64,000 nt of DNA, from contig JAPYMA010000232.1 in NCBI GenBank assembly GCA_035041965.1, forward strand, positions 1 through 64,000, read 5' to 3'. Source of the stretch: Anisakis pegreffii (Eukaryota; Nematoda; Chromadorea; Rhabditida; Anisakidae). Below, piece after piece: positions 50,901 to 64,000 of the stretch. The notes below the pieces were generated by a model that was not told the DNA's origin, ran no database searches, and saw only the letters and a program-made list of their open reading frames with translations. A program made the position numbers and the translations under genes. Position 1 is the first letter of the stretch. The number at the start of each line of letters is the position of its first letter.

Positions 50901-53900
50901 AGATGAATAGCCAAAGCAGTTGATGAGACGCATTCTGAAACGATATAGCCGGATTTGCACTGTTGATTAAGAGACAAACTTCTGTAAATGTGGAAGAAAC
51001 TCCATACAGTATCGTTTTCCTTAACGATAAGCAACACGTGATCAAATTCGAAAGCTTACTGATCAATTGGCTGGTTAACATTTGGGATTTGATTTTTGAC
51101 ACATCACTGAGACTTGAACATTCAAATGAAATGTATGAATGAATATGAAAGGAATCATGTAAATCTGTCAGTCGTTGAATGTGCATGAAATGAGCCACAT
51201 TATCTGTCACTTCAAAACGGGTCCTTCGATATAAGCGTTTGATTAGAACTCTGCTCTTAAACGGATTTCAGTTCAGCGTCAAAGAGCTTAATCCGCTTAT
51301 AATCCTCAGCAAGAAAGATTTGCATGCATAAACCACTCATATCTCTCCAATAAAATCATGCTATTCATTTGTTATTATTCACCGCATTCAATCAAATATT
51401 CATAATTAGATATTACGTTCAGTATTTCAAGTGTTCGGGATACTAGAAATTCACTTGTGATTCGCTAATCGCATTTCTACTGCCTTTCGCCATTGAGAGC
51501 AGCCGACTGCATTTGTCTGCCTCGGTTACTTGAAATGAACACTGCACAACGATGTTCCTTATATACTTACTTTATCACGCTTTAGTTATTGTGAGTGCAA
51601 TGCTATTATTGTCGTGAGTCATTCGATTCTGAATCTCACTCTGACTACATTGCCACGTTCGATAATTCATGACTCGGTAATCTGAAAACTTTCTAGCTGT
51701 TAATATTTCAATTACCGGCATCAGTTTTCTTAAAAAAATGATTATTGGGTCTGATCTGCTGATTGTCTGCTTGAATTCGCCTGCTGTAGAGCCACAAATA
51801 TATCATAAAATGCCGAGGAGCTTAGATTTTCACCTCCTAGAAGCTGAGATTCTCGAATTCCATATGCGTTTCAATTCGATTGGCGGTGTTATAAAGTTGT
51901 GTGTTCTATATATTTGTGATCATCACCGTTCATACAGCAACAATCACTTGCACTCAGCAATGAATCACTATTGCTCAAATATAGAGCGAATGATACAAAA
52001 TGAGAAGAGCAATTACGTCGACTCCATAGTATACTGTTGAGAAAACTTTGGAGTAGCATTCGAAACGAGTAAGAATTTCTTGGAAAACCACTTGAAAGAA
52101 TATAATAAATGAAATAGCCGTCGAGAAAAAATAATGAAAACTTGTTTAGACGCAATCAGTTCGACTCATTCATTCTCATTAAGTCGTTCATTCTTGTCGA
52201 AGCGCCATGAAAATGTCTTGAAATATTGAAAAATTCCGCCACAATTCCTTTTCAATACTCATATTTTTGCTGTCCTCAATTATTCAACCAATTCATATTT
52301 ATTAGCATTAACTTGCCACAGAAGTCTTTTTTGTGTGGGCACGTGTTACCAAACCACTGAACATTTGTTCAAGCTCATATCCTGCAACTGAATCAACTCT
52401 TCGATTACTCAGCAAATTCATTCTTCAATTGCTGATTTATGTCTCTCTCATTGAGTTATTCGGCCGGATAGTTATGAAGGTAGCGCCTACGAGTAGTTAA
52501 TATTGTATTTGCGATTTCCAATGTTCTTTTCTGAATAACCAGCTAATAAAATAGAGATGAGTAATAACGATAGCAATAACAATAACGATAGCAATCACAA
52601 CGACGAAGTAAGACAATAACAATGGTGATACCAGATAATATGATAATAAAAATAAAATAATCTGAGGATATCTTATTATTAATAATATTATTAATAAGAT
52701 AATGAGAATTATAGTAATAGTAGAAGTAATAACAATAATAATGATAATAGTAATAGTAATAACATCAATAACTCATCTGTACAATAGAAATGGAAGAACA
52801 AATGCAACGAAATGATCCGAACAGTACAGAAGTGCACTAATTAAGTAAATATTAAGCACACGGGAAAACAAATCGGGCAGATAATCAAACAAATAACACA
52901 GGTAAAAACTGGAGTCGAGTGCTAGACTGTTTATTTGCTTTAATGATTTTAAGAGGTTATACAGCAGTTATGTTGGATGAGTTGAACGTACTAGTGCCGG
53001 CCGATTGGAGCAGCAAAAAGTTATGATAACTGCCTCATCATTATATCAGTTGAGTCATCTGACGCGGAGGTGTTCGCTTATTTCTCATATCTAAAAGCGT
53101 TTCTTCGATATTCGTTCCAATGAAAAGAAAAGACTCTCGGCTGTTCTGAACCAATTCAGCCAATTCAGCCACTGTCTTTGATCAGCTACGTTATCCGTTT
53201 CGTGATTATCAGTTGAGTAGATGAACTAAAGCTTTCGCTGTTGTTCTAAGATTCCATTAGTTTCGTATCATTTAATGAATTCGTTATTGCAAAGTTTTGT
53301 AACTAGCCATCTTTCCATCGTCATATGAAATTATTGCTTCCAAATGAGCGTTTTCTGTTTTGATAAACTGATGATCATATGCCGTATATCCTTCAAACTA
53401 TGAAGAATAATTTCACCTGACTATGAAGATTGTTTTGTTTCATTGTTTAGCCAATTAGTCAGTCCGTCAAGAACATTAAACTCACTGAATGAGATTCCTC
53501 GATAGCTAGTGAAAATAAAACAACGAAATGTATTAGCTCGTAATATGGCGCAAATCCTTTCAGATTCAATTCTCGTTCGAACCAATCAAAATTCCTTTCC
53601 ACGTGAACGACGAACGCCCAATAAACAAACAAAAACTGAAATCAAACACTTCCAATTGAATACTAAATGCTACAGCGCATAAAACATTCATTCATAATCG
53701 TCAATCTAGCATGGCGAATATTATTTGCGATGTGGAATGTAATCTAATACAATAAATGAATTTATCATATTTTATGTAATACGATGGTATTACATTGATT
53801 TGAACAATAAATATGCTACTACCATTCCAACCAAATCGTTTTGTTGAGTCATGCATTTATTTGCATGTGCATTTTCGTCAAACACTCAACTTTTTCATAG

Positions 53901-56900
53901 CCATCACATGGTTTATCTCTTCATATTATAGTATATCTCTCCATATGGTGGTCCAATTCGTAATCGTATTCGTCGTTAAGATTTAGCGCATAGATTCCTT
54001 CACCAATTGACTCACATTTCATCACCTGACTCTGGCTGTGAATCATTGCTGAGCTCCGCACATCATCTGTTTCATATCCATCCATCCAATCGTTGCCTTG
54101 ATCAGACTGATTGAATTCATCGATGTTTGATCATTTGATCTGTTTGATCATCTATCAATCCACTCAGCTGTTAGAAAAACTCATCAGAACTCATCAGTGT
54201 CTCTGCTAATTGCACATTGTTAATGAATATCAATTTCTCCTCATCTTGCGTTTTCTTTTCCGTTCATCCAGCACTAATTGTAAGAGCGATATCCAACTAA
54301 GTACCTAAAAGCTACCATTTTCTGTAAGTTTTGTTCCCATTTCCTCTCTGATTCCCAAATTTCACATGACTGATAAAAATTCAAAAATTGTCCAGTAAGT
54401 TCAGCTAGTATCGAGCTTATTTGCAATAGTTATATCGCTATAATTATCGAGTGTTTAAGTGCACACAAACTGCAGACATCCATTCAAAGTGCTGGTGCCA
54501 CTCAATTCTAATCCAATTAGACAACTCATCTCCTTAGGGGGTATAAGTAAGCATGCGTGCATTCGTCTTATCTTATCCTTCTCGTGCTCCTCACCAACCA
54601 ACCTAACGCAAGAAAGCGCAATCGTTTATGCATCACTTCATCACTTACAATTCCCGTCCATATTTCATATAGCTTTTAAATAGATCCTCGAATTGTATCT
54701 GTTCTTTATTCCGCATCTCTTATGCTCACTCACGTCTTTTTTATCGGGTTTTCTTATTGAGTATAACTCGAAGGCTCGCCAACCAGCTCACACCCTACAC
54801 ATAATGACACGTTCATGCTTATTTGGCTCTGCTGCAAACGTGCTCTGTTCATTGAAGCATTCAGCTGGAAATTCCTCCCATCCATCCAGATATCTGCAAT
54901 ATCTTATCTACAAATACGTACAAGTACTATGTGCGTACTTATTATACATCTTGAAGAGATCATCTATCAAAATGTTTAGTCTATATTGATCAATCGTTGC
55001 AACAAGAGCAAAAATGTTCCATTTGGAAATTCTTCCGATTCATTCATCCATCCAAATTTCTGCAATATTCATCATTCGATCTTATCATTGTTAAAAACCG
55101 AAAGTAACCGCAGAAGCACCCCTTCATCACCCAGGAACTCTCTACAATCACAGGAAAGAACTGACAAAGACTTACTCAGCTCCATAAATCTAAAATATGC
55201 CTATCAGTCAAAGCAACTTTTTCATAGCTGATCCATCATCAGTATCTCATATTGACAATGTCTTATTTTTTGTTATTCTGAACAACACGTTGGGTGGATA
55301 TATCGTCTGTTCTCTCTAAATGGATCTGCGTATTTCTTCATGAACGCGCCTCCCTTGAATTTCTTGTCGTTATCCAAAATTTATGATCATGTTGTTGAAT
55401 TTTATGCGGTGTTTGCGAATGGCGTCAACTATTTAGGCATTTCTCTAAAGGACGATTGGATTTCGTGTTACGACTCAAACACAAATTACATGATGTCGTG
55501 ATGAAGGCATATCAGTAGAGTGCGATGCGATGCGATGCGCATCTATTTTCATACCACCTTATTGCTGTAATAAATTTTTCGTCAAGCAATTATTGCCTCT
55601 TCATATGCAAACCACTTGATTCATGCATCCATTGTGTTAGTCAGCCCTAAAACGAATGAGCATCTCTTACCGATAAACTGCTATTGTCGCCTTTGTGCTA
55701 GTGAAGAATCCATCTGAGAACAGGTTTCAAAATAAGTCCACATATACGAAATCGGCTTTTCCAGCTGCTTCCGAAATGACAACGCCACCGTTTAATTGAA
55801 CCATGAGCAAGCTTCAGTCAAAATTTAAAAACTTACAGTGATATTTAGACAATCTTCACAAAATCGCACTTGATTGTGATCAGTCCCTGATTCAGCATGA
55901 GTCTACAGAAAGCTTACGATTAGCTTTTGCAAGAAACGCTATGAGAACGCCAAGTAATCATTCAGCAGATTTTTCTGTTATAGTTCAGTCAGAATTTTTC
56001 GACGTATTCGAGAACATCATTCATTCAGTATTCCTGCATATAGCCACTCAATGTTGAGTATTTCAACTTCATCTACTTCTTATGTTTTCTCAAGAGTCCA
56101 TAATATTGCTGGCCGTTATCAATGCAAGCAAAGGCCACGCATATACGTCGAAAAGATAACCGAATTTGTCTGTTCATTCTCTTCTTTCACACAAATTATA
56201 TCCATCTTTAAATTATATCGACTGCAGTGCCATCAGCATTTATGTGATGGGTTCGGGTGTTTGGATGTGTCTGCATGAAACCTCAGTTGTTTTTTTTTTC
56301 AAATCGTCAAATCGGAACAGTTTATGAGGCGGTGTCGTTTCGGATTCCATTTATGGAATGATGTTATGTGCGCCTAAACGCTTGTTATTTCTTGTTTTAT
56401 AAGAATGTAATGAGTTGTTACGATTATTCACTTGAACGATGCACACTCCAAATGAGATTCTCACTATTCGAATCTGCCCACTTTCAGTAGCTCATGTGGA
56501 TCCTGACCTAATCGCACAATACTCTTATTGTTCTGTCTTATTATGGTTGCCATCGACGAATATCTCAAAATCAGTAATTTTTTCTCTTTGCTAATCGTCG
56601 TGAATCAGTGCTTGCTTGTTTTTTTTCCTTATCTTAATGTGTCGTTCACGGTAGTTAAGAAGCACTTTCATCCAATACTATAGCCCCTCTTGTGGATTAT
56701 TCATGTGAATGTTTTACCTGGATTACCTGGATTGGCAAGCGGCAGGCTATCAAACGTTTGTAACGTTGCTAGCCACAATGCTCGCAATGTTTCCATGCAC
56801 ATTGTTTTAGCCTCAATTTATGCCAGCTGGCTGGCTAGGCGAGCAGGCGGCCAACCGAACACAGCCGAGTAATTAATTAGTTGACGTCGTGAATACTTTG

Positions 56901-59572
56901 CATAATTTAATCGTAGCCAAATACCAATCCAATAAATAATCATAACTTTAATAAAATAAATATTCCGCCGATCGCTCACAGCGATTCACAAAACAACCAC
57001 TCGATGTCCAAGTATCACTAATAACGTTACAGTAAGAATTGTATGTTTTTGGCCAAGTCCAAGTAACCGTTGTGAATGTTTTATCTCGATTAATCGTCCA
57101 ATTTTTCAGCTCCATTCTCGTGATTTAAACGGTAACACTCTATTTGGTGTCTCCAAGCGATCCTTGCATCATGTTGGAGTGCTACATTTAAGTGCATTCC
57201 TCGATAACAATTGTTGTTGTACACCAACCGGAACAATACTAACAACAACATCCACAACAATGAGCTCAGGTTCACGGGTCAGTTCCAGCAGTACCGCATC
57301 AACAAGTAGTTCCACTCAAGACTCAAGAGTGCGATCGTTTCGAGACGAGGACGATCTAAAAGACAAGAGCAATGTTATGATGGCAAGCGGGTTCGTTTAC
57401 TATTCCCTTGTGATCATTTCAGTTTTTTCCTCCTTCCTTCGTATCTCGTTAAGCAGTCGAATTTCACGCTGTATTCACCTCAAGTATCATTGTTTAGCAA
57501 TAGGTAAGTTTAAAGTATTATTCCTTTCAGCAGATACTCACACACTAGACCGATTGGTAAACTTTGTATACGTTGACCTGAGTTTTCTTGCCAGCATGTT
57601 GAACATCATAGAAAAGTACCAAGAATAACAATAGATCTGAAGGATTACCAACAAATTCATGATATCTGTCTTAGAATTCAAAAATTGCATCGTCAAAATT
57701 CAGTGTTTTGCACTGGGATAACCTCCTAGCATTATGGCTTGTACTATGTAACCAATGAAGCACTGAAGTAATTCCCAACAGAAACGTGCGATTATCAGTT
57801 GAGTTAACTTTCCTTAGTTCACTGCAACCTTAAGAGCCAACTAGGGAAAATGCTCGCATGTGATTGGTCAAAAGTCACTACATGTGCCCTCTGATTGGCC
57901 ACTGACCACTAGGTACTGAGTGCATCCTTTGATACTGTGAGTCAATTTTACATATTGCGTCAATTTTAACGCTGAACTGTATTTCTCAAAAACTTCATTA
58001 TGAGTTGATTGGAATATGAAACTCACAATCACACATCAATGCTCTGATCTTGTTCAGTTTTCTTCTGTCCTTCATTTGACCACCTACATTAGTGAGATGC
58101 TAAAAGTTCAGGGTGTTGATAAGGCCGATGTTCGAAGAAATTTGAGCATCGCTAATCCGATCCGATAAAGAGTTTCCAACGCCTTTGGATTTGCGTCTTC
58201 AAGTTTTTTTGGAAGCCTTACTGAAGAAGTTTCAGGAGGACACAGGCCTATTTGATCTCATTGTTGGCACCAACGGTTGATATCCGTCTACGACAACCAT
58301 TTCCAAATCGCACTCCTGAACATTTGATGGATAGGAGCTATTATAAATGATTTTTAGCTTTAATTTCTTTTGTTTTTGCGCATGTATCAAAAGTTTTATG
58401 AAATTATTTATCAGATATTGTGTATTTGATGTGTGGATTATAAGAATAATATGTACATAGAGTTATTTATTCATGTGCTACGAGTTGACTGTAATTATAA
58501 TAAATCGTTAATAAAAGTTTTGCATTGATCTCACTTGTTCACAGTTTCATCTTGATTTGTTGAGAATTTCTATGGAAAATTCTATCTGAAAGCATGAGTT
58601 GCGGCGTTCCGGTTTTCGTCACCTTTGATTAGTTTCTTCTTTTTTTTCTGAATTGCTTGCACAATCATTTTCACATTCACCAACGAAAATAACAATCATT
58701 TTGTTATTCTCGTTGAACCAACCAATCGATCTCTTACATTGTCCCGAAAAAAATATCTGTCTGTTCGAAAAAAAGTTTTGAAAGAAAGTATAGAGACGTT
58801 CCAATTGTTCCTCCAATTGAAAGTTGAGAAATTCGGAAAAAATTTATCGATTTTCAATTATTGTAAAATTAATCACCAGCCCAGCGAAGTTTCGCAACTC
58901 CCCACCGCACTTCTGTGTTCAATTCAAACTCAAATTACATTCGTCAGCCGAAATGATCTGGTATTTTTTTTGTGCTATGCGGACTTAATGTGCGAATTGT
59001 ACTTGTGACGATTATGGGTTTGATTATGTGTATAAGTAAACGTTATTAATATTGTAAACAAGTTCGATTTTGTTATTTGATAATCAGCTGAATGTGTTTA
59101 TCTGTAAATCAATAGGCGTTCATAAACAAACACTGATGGCGATCACATAAACAGGCTGATCATGATCGCAACTGTACTAGTTTATCAGGCGAATGGGACG
59201 GCACAGATGAGCAGCCTTTGGCCGTCATTCTAGCCGAATGCTGCTGCTTCATGTTTTGTAACGTTGGCATTTCAGAGGGTTGTTATTCAAGCGAACAGCG
59301 GCGGCGCTATGATAGCTAGTTGTTTGTATCATTAGGTAGTTTATTGCTATGTTGCCCCAAACGTATTCGTCTCGAAACAGCTTCTGACTATAAGTTATGG
59401 ATGGATTCAGAGGTTTTTTGTATTCCAGTACTACCAAATTGATTCAGTGAAACTGCCTGCATTAATTTTTCATTTCAGGAAACACTCTGAATTAACTAAT
59501 GAAGTGTCATTCACTGAAATCAAGACATTGCTATTGTTACCGAACCAAAAGTGGGTCTTACAAATTCATTAG
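44987..59572 (+). CDS. Diverged copine-like C2-domain protein (partial model, N-terminus missing)
   Basis: Copines bind phospholipid through two C2 domains in a calcium-dependent way and usually end in a von Willebrand A domain. Proposed exons: 44987-45128 (weak), 48048-48259, 49616-49757, 50237-50371, 50584-50698, 57110-57390 and 59479-59572 (weak); all phases agree. The reading includes SVGKFIVTSES, like the copine 'G.I.v.aEe' link between C2A and C2B. In C2B, EIRLNVSVSQLEKRGKM and FLTIHRKSLSKEEYVIVHRS precede KVSVTSLQKFPEIVIP and NAANGATIGEAEVYYSQL. Then GVLHLSAFLDNN corresponds to the conserved 'SFLDYI' before vWA. Instead of vWA a Ser/Thr-rich stretch follows. The usual C2 aspartates (as in 'GKSDPF') are replaced by KMKHTEIETF, so calcium binding in C2B is doubtful. 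C2A and the start codon were not found with confidence. Confidence 0.55.
45129..48047. other. Proposed intron of the copine-like gene, nothing else seen
   Basis: About 2.9 kb between a weak first exon and the first firm exon at 48048. One stretch at 46190-46365 is open on the plus strand (SPEYDRKLDIFVRDS) but has no convincing splice sites. No repeats or RNA genes were recognised. Confidence 0.35.
49299..49365 (+). repeat. Direct repeat flanking a copine exon, copy 1
   Basis: This matches 50161-50225 along its length, with shared 'cggttttacg', 'tcgttttgaatt/ggaacatttt', and 'cagtctcat.ttatct'. Copy 2 ends 11 bases before exon 50237-50371. Copy 1 lies upstream of exon 49616-49757, so the pair brackets that exon. 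Confidence 0.85.
50161..50225 (+). repeat. Direct repeat flanking a copine exon, copy 2
   Basis: Second copy of the segment at 49299-49365. It supplies part of the pyrimidine-rich 3' splice region of the exon at 50237, and also a second potential acceptor (atttcag, ending at 50207). Confidence 0.85.
52557..52760 (+). repeat. AAT/AAC/ATAG-rich simple sequence
   Basis: About 200 bases made largely of aataac, gatagc and aataat words. It contains the perfect 22-bp palindrome at 52676-52697 (ttattaataat and its complement). Probably a decayed trinucleotide microsatellite. Confidence 0.8.
56716..56795 (-). mobile_element. Inverted remnant of the LINE 3' tail
   Basis: The reverse complement matches the 11808-11885 segment: 'catggaaac', 'cattgtggc', 'gttacaaacgtttgatagcc' and 'gccaatccaggtaatccagg'. 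Weaker similarity extends to about 56840. The reading frame is broken by stops. So the same element family inserted in both orientations, about 45 kb apart. Confidence 0.8.
57391..59478. other. Intron or 3' flank of the copine-like gene
   Basis: No exon seen. If the donor at 57391 (GTTCGT) is not used, the reading frame continues to a stop at 57626-57628, which would end the protein earlier. AATAAA-like signals occur near 58498-58510. Confidence 0.35.
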
Positions 59573-61137
59573 TTCATGTTAACGATGTCTAGCTTCTGTG
59601 CAGAAATTTTCACAAACAGCTTGAGTCTGAGGCAAACATTTGCAAAAAATAGGCCGTCCAAGCCACCAACAGCAGGAATAGCTTGTCAGAAATCGCAACA
59701 ATTTTGACTGCCCAACGGATGTTTTTCCTCACAGGAATGAATGGCTTCCGTAGTATTTGTTTGTTTGGCTTATCTCCTCATTCGGGTCGGGTCACTTCAC
59801 TTACAATTAGTTTCTCTTCTGCAAACAAATCAACAACTGAATGATTGAGCGATTTCTCGATCGCTACGCATCCATATCGAAAAGAACCAGTTACCAAATG
59901 ACTCAGTCAATGAAAATATGTCAGCACGTATCATCCATCCATCTATCCATCGTCCTCTTGCATTTCTATCCCAAGCAATTGTCTTATGCGAGAATCAAAA
60001 AAGTTTCAAAATAAGGCGTTGCCCATCATCCAAAACGTTCATTCGTTACGATTGATTCTATTCTCTGAGAGATTTCTTTTTGCAGTTGTTGCGAATTTGA
60101 CTTCTTATTTAGAAGAGAGTTTCTCTTGAAAAATACTTCGTTCACTCTATATATGACCAATGAATTGTCTGTCGAACAATTGATTTCATTCCGTCAGTAT
60201 TAACGCCATTGCAGATTCATTTGCCTTTTCGTGAGAGAGTGCTTTGTTATCAGCAAATCTTTTAATGCAATGTCATCTTACTATTGAAATTCCATGCGGT
60301 AACACAGTGCTTCCGAATGATGTTTTATTTAGTCATTCAGATAGGCGCATGTAAATATATTAATTCTACTTCACTTCATAGAAAGAAAAATCGGAGAGAT
60401 TGCGCATTTTGCATTTTCTGTTTTGAATTTGGCAAAATTTAAATTTTAGTGGAAGTTGAAATTTTTTTTGCATGTTGTTCCAGAACAGAGTTTCATTGTT
60501 CGGCTTTTGATAGCCACTGTTAGGTCATCTTCCCACCTGATGTGTTTGCTGGAGTAGTTGCGGCAACAGTAAAGAGTTTCACTGCGGAAAAAAAAGTTGT
60601 GAAGTGTGGTATGCCCAGTTATTCGAGTGAACACTTGACAACTGAAATTTGAATGAATTTCCTTTGACATTTACATAGTGATGATCCAGTTTTTCTCAAG
60701 TCAATTGTTATTGAATTTCTTTGAAGTTCCTTCTGATTCACTAGTGATCCAAATCAAACACCGATCACACGGTGGTGATCAATAGTGAACACGAACACAA
60801 TTGGGTTATTATGATGATATGACAAATGAAATCGCCATTTAGTCGTGATGATTGCGTTTTCGTGTATGTGTAATGGTTGAATAGTGTGATTTGATTGTTC
60901 GTGATGCTGTTTAAAGGAATGTTATATGGTGTTCTGCTGTGTTTGTTTCATTATTCTCACTTAGCTGCTCATCGTCAGTGTTTTTTGTCGTTCTGAAACA
61001 CTCTTCACGCTCGTATTTTTGATGATTTTCTACGAAAATCAACTGAATTCCGATGTTTTTGTACGTTTGAGATCGCTGTATACGTTGTGATTAAAGCTCA
61101 AAACTGATAGTAATTGAAATTTGAGGTTGTTCACAAA
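59573..61137. other. Intergenic region upstream of the Rab11 gene
   Basis: No gene seen. It probably contains the Rab11 promoter and 5' UTR. The start codon at 61138 is not preceded by a TTTCAG, so the gene is not obviously trans-spliced close to the ATG. Confidence 0.4.
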
Positions 61138-62759
<1,622 letters not shown>

Positions 62760-63812
62760 TTGATTAAAGATTCCGAGTCGTAATATCAGACGATTTTGAA
62801 TAATTTTTCGAGGACTATGAATCTTCTCAAGCGCGATCGACCATCTATCACATTCAGTTACGCTGTTGCATTGTAACATCTCTATTCCCAAATCCATGCA
62901 CATAGCTTTGAAGGCTTGTAAAAGTCCGAAATGAGTTTATCCAGATAAATGCTCACAAAAATTCGATTAACTATCAAGGACATGCTGCTAAACAAAATGA
63001 AAATCCATCTCAAATACTTCAGCAAAAGCCTCAGTCAGTGTGGCTGGCTTTCAGTAGATTTTCAGTTGACCGCATGGATTTGGATGTTCACAGCTGTTGT
63101 TCGTGTTTCATTCTTATATATTCATTTCAACTTGTCGCATTCTCATCATTCATTACTCTAGGTCGATATTGATTAATTCTCATTTACGGGTATTTGTATG
63201 CGTTTCTACTTGAATTACGTGAATTTGTTGAGCAAAAACCCGTCGAATTATTGTTTAAATCGCTGAATCCAATCACGACCTCTTCATTTCGGGTATGGAT
63301 TAAACCTTGTGTACCCACCCACCCATCCGTCAAATAATTCAAGTGATGACCTTCACAAAATTTAGAGTTAAGGCTAAAGATATTAGAGTTGTTGACTGCC
63401 GTATAAATGCCACTCACCAGGCTTATTCGTTTTTGAGTCAACTCTTCGTGTCGTCTTCTTTGCACATTTTACTTCTTCTTTCCTTCTGTTTTCACCATGT
63501 GCCTTGCCGTATTTATGTCTTGATTGTGAACGAGAAATATTTTGAGTATTCATGTTGTATATGATCGTTTATTATTTGATATTTCATTTTGCATAATATT
63601 TTCAATGCGGTTCAAAGTAAATCACTTCTTTTTATAAATGCTCATTTGTGAAGCATACAAACTACCGTAAATATTATGAAACATACAAGGAAATTGTAGT
63701 CAGTGCTGTCGAGTAGATGATAAACATGCAACAAAACAGAAATATTTGAAGAGAAGATGAATTGACGATATGAGCGAATAAATCTGAATCAAATGCCAGG
63801 ATAGCTGTCGGT
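62760..63812. other. Intergenic, convergent 3' ends of Rab11 and a minus-strand gene
   Basis: No gene seen. The two neighbouring genes are oriented tail to tail, so both 3' UTRs should lie here. Short open frames have no support. Confidence 0.4.
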
Positions 63813-63914
63813 TTAGCTTGGACGAGTTGGGCGCTTCGGTCGAATCGTTGAATCGAGAGCACGTTTGTAGTAGGGTTTAGCTTCAACTGGGTATAACTCT
63901 ACCACTTCAGCAAC
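63813..63914 (-). CDS. Last exon of an unrecognised gene, cut by the window edge
   Basis: On the minus strand, tttttag ends at 63915 and the following 102 bases read VAEVVELYPVEAKPYYKRAL, then a basic RPKRPTRPS end and a stop. The composition is coding-like and the acceptor is good. The exon begins in phase 0. The rest lies beyond 64000; the 85 bases upstream within the window look like intron. Function unknown; the Pro/Arg-rich tip is the only notable feature. Confidence 0.6.
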   Translation of the reverse strand, partial: VAEVVELYPVEAKPYYKRALDSTIRPKRPTRPS

Positions 63915-64000
63915 CTAAAAATTCAACTCCATTGTTGTTCGTCATCACAAAATGGTCATCAGAATAAAGAACTTTTGATATGCTCTACACTCAGTTTCCT

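Larger units (their letters stand above)
50699..57109. other. 6.4-kb intron of the copine-like gene
   Basis: No exon with good signals is visible, although the copine family would allow one. The intron carries (AAT)n-like simple sequence at 52.56-52.75 kb with a 22-bp palindrome, and an inverted LINE remnant at 56.7 kb. The flanking exons join in phase 0 and in copine order without it. Confidence 0.45.

Overview
The window is nuclear DNA of a nematode. The evidence is AT-rich sequence with many short, spliced exons; a seven-transmembrane chemoreceptor that looks like the nematode serpentine class Sre; a nematode-type catechol O-methyltransferase; TTTCAG sites just before start codons that could be trans-splice acceptors; and a non-LTR retrotransposon tail. 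I could not fix the species or clade. All models come from reading splice sites, reading frames and family motifs by eye, with no alignment or transcript data.

Layout, left to right. 1-2356: no gene seen. 2357-4535 (+): five-exon, 258-residue O-methyltransferase with an N-terminal hydrophobic leader. 4536-6943: intergenic, with a TAATACAATCTC repeat. 6944-9524 (+): seven-exon, 354-residue Sre-like receptor. 9525-13254: intergenic, with a cluster of a dispersed repeat and the 3' tail of a LINE. 13255-27942 (+): the main gene, 28 exons and about 2,461 residues, a DIDO1/PHF3/Pps-type protein with a cysteine motif, a TFIIS central domain, a SPOC domain, a long proline-rich tail and an RG-rich end. 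All exon phases agree except in exon 21, where one base appears to be missing. 27943-31594: AT-rich intergenic DNA. 31595-32373 (+): a tentative small gene of unknown function. 32374-44986: gene-poor, with a 52-bp palindrome and a 150-bp direct repeat. 44987-59572 (+): exons of a diverged copine-like C2 protein with a 6.4-kb intron; no von Willebrand A domain is visible. 61138-62759 (+): a complete Rab11 gene, five exons and 217 residues. 63813-63914 (-): terminal exon of a gene running off the right edge.

The genes do not form a pathway. They cover small-molecule methylation, chemosensation, RNA polymerase II-linked chromatin biology, calcium/phospholipid binding and recycling-endosome traffic. 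Points most worth a second look are the copine-like gene without a vWA domain, the fourfold (E/D)-S-W-R motif and the stop-free 144-nt intron in the SPOC gene, the exon-21 frame break, and the high share of 5' splice sites starting GTT.
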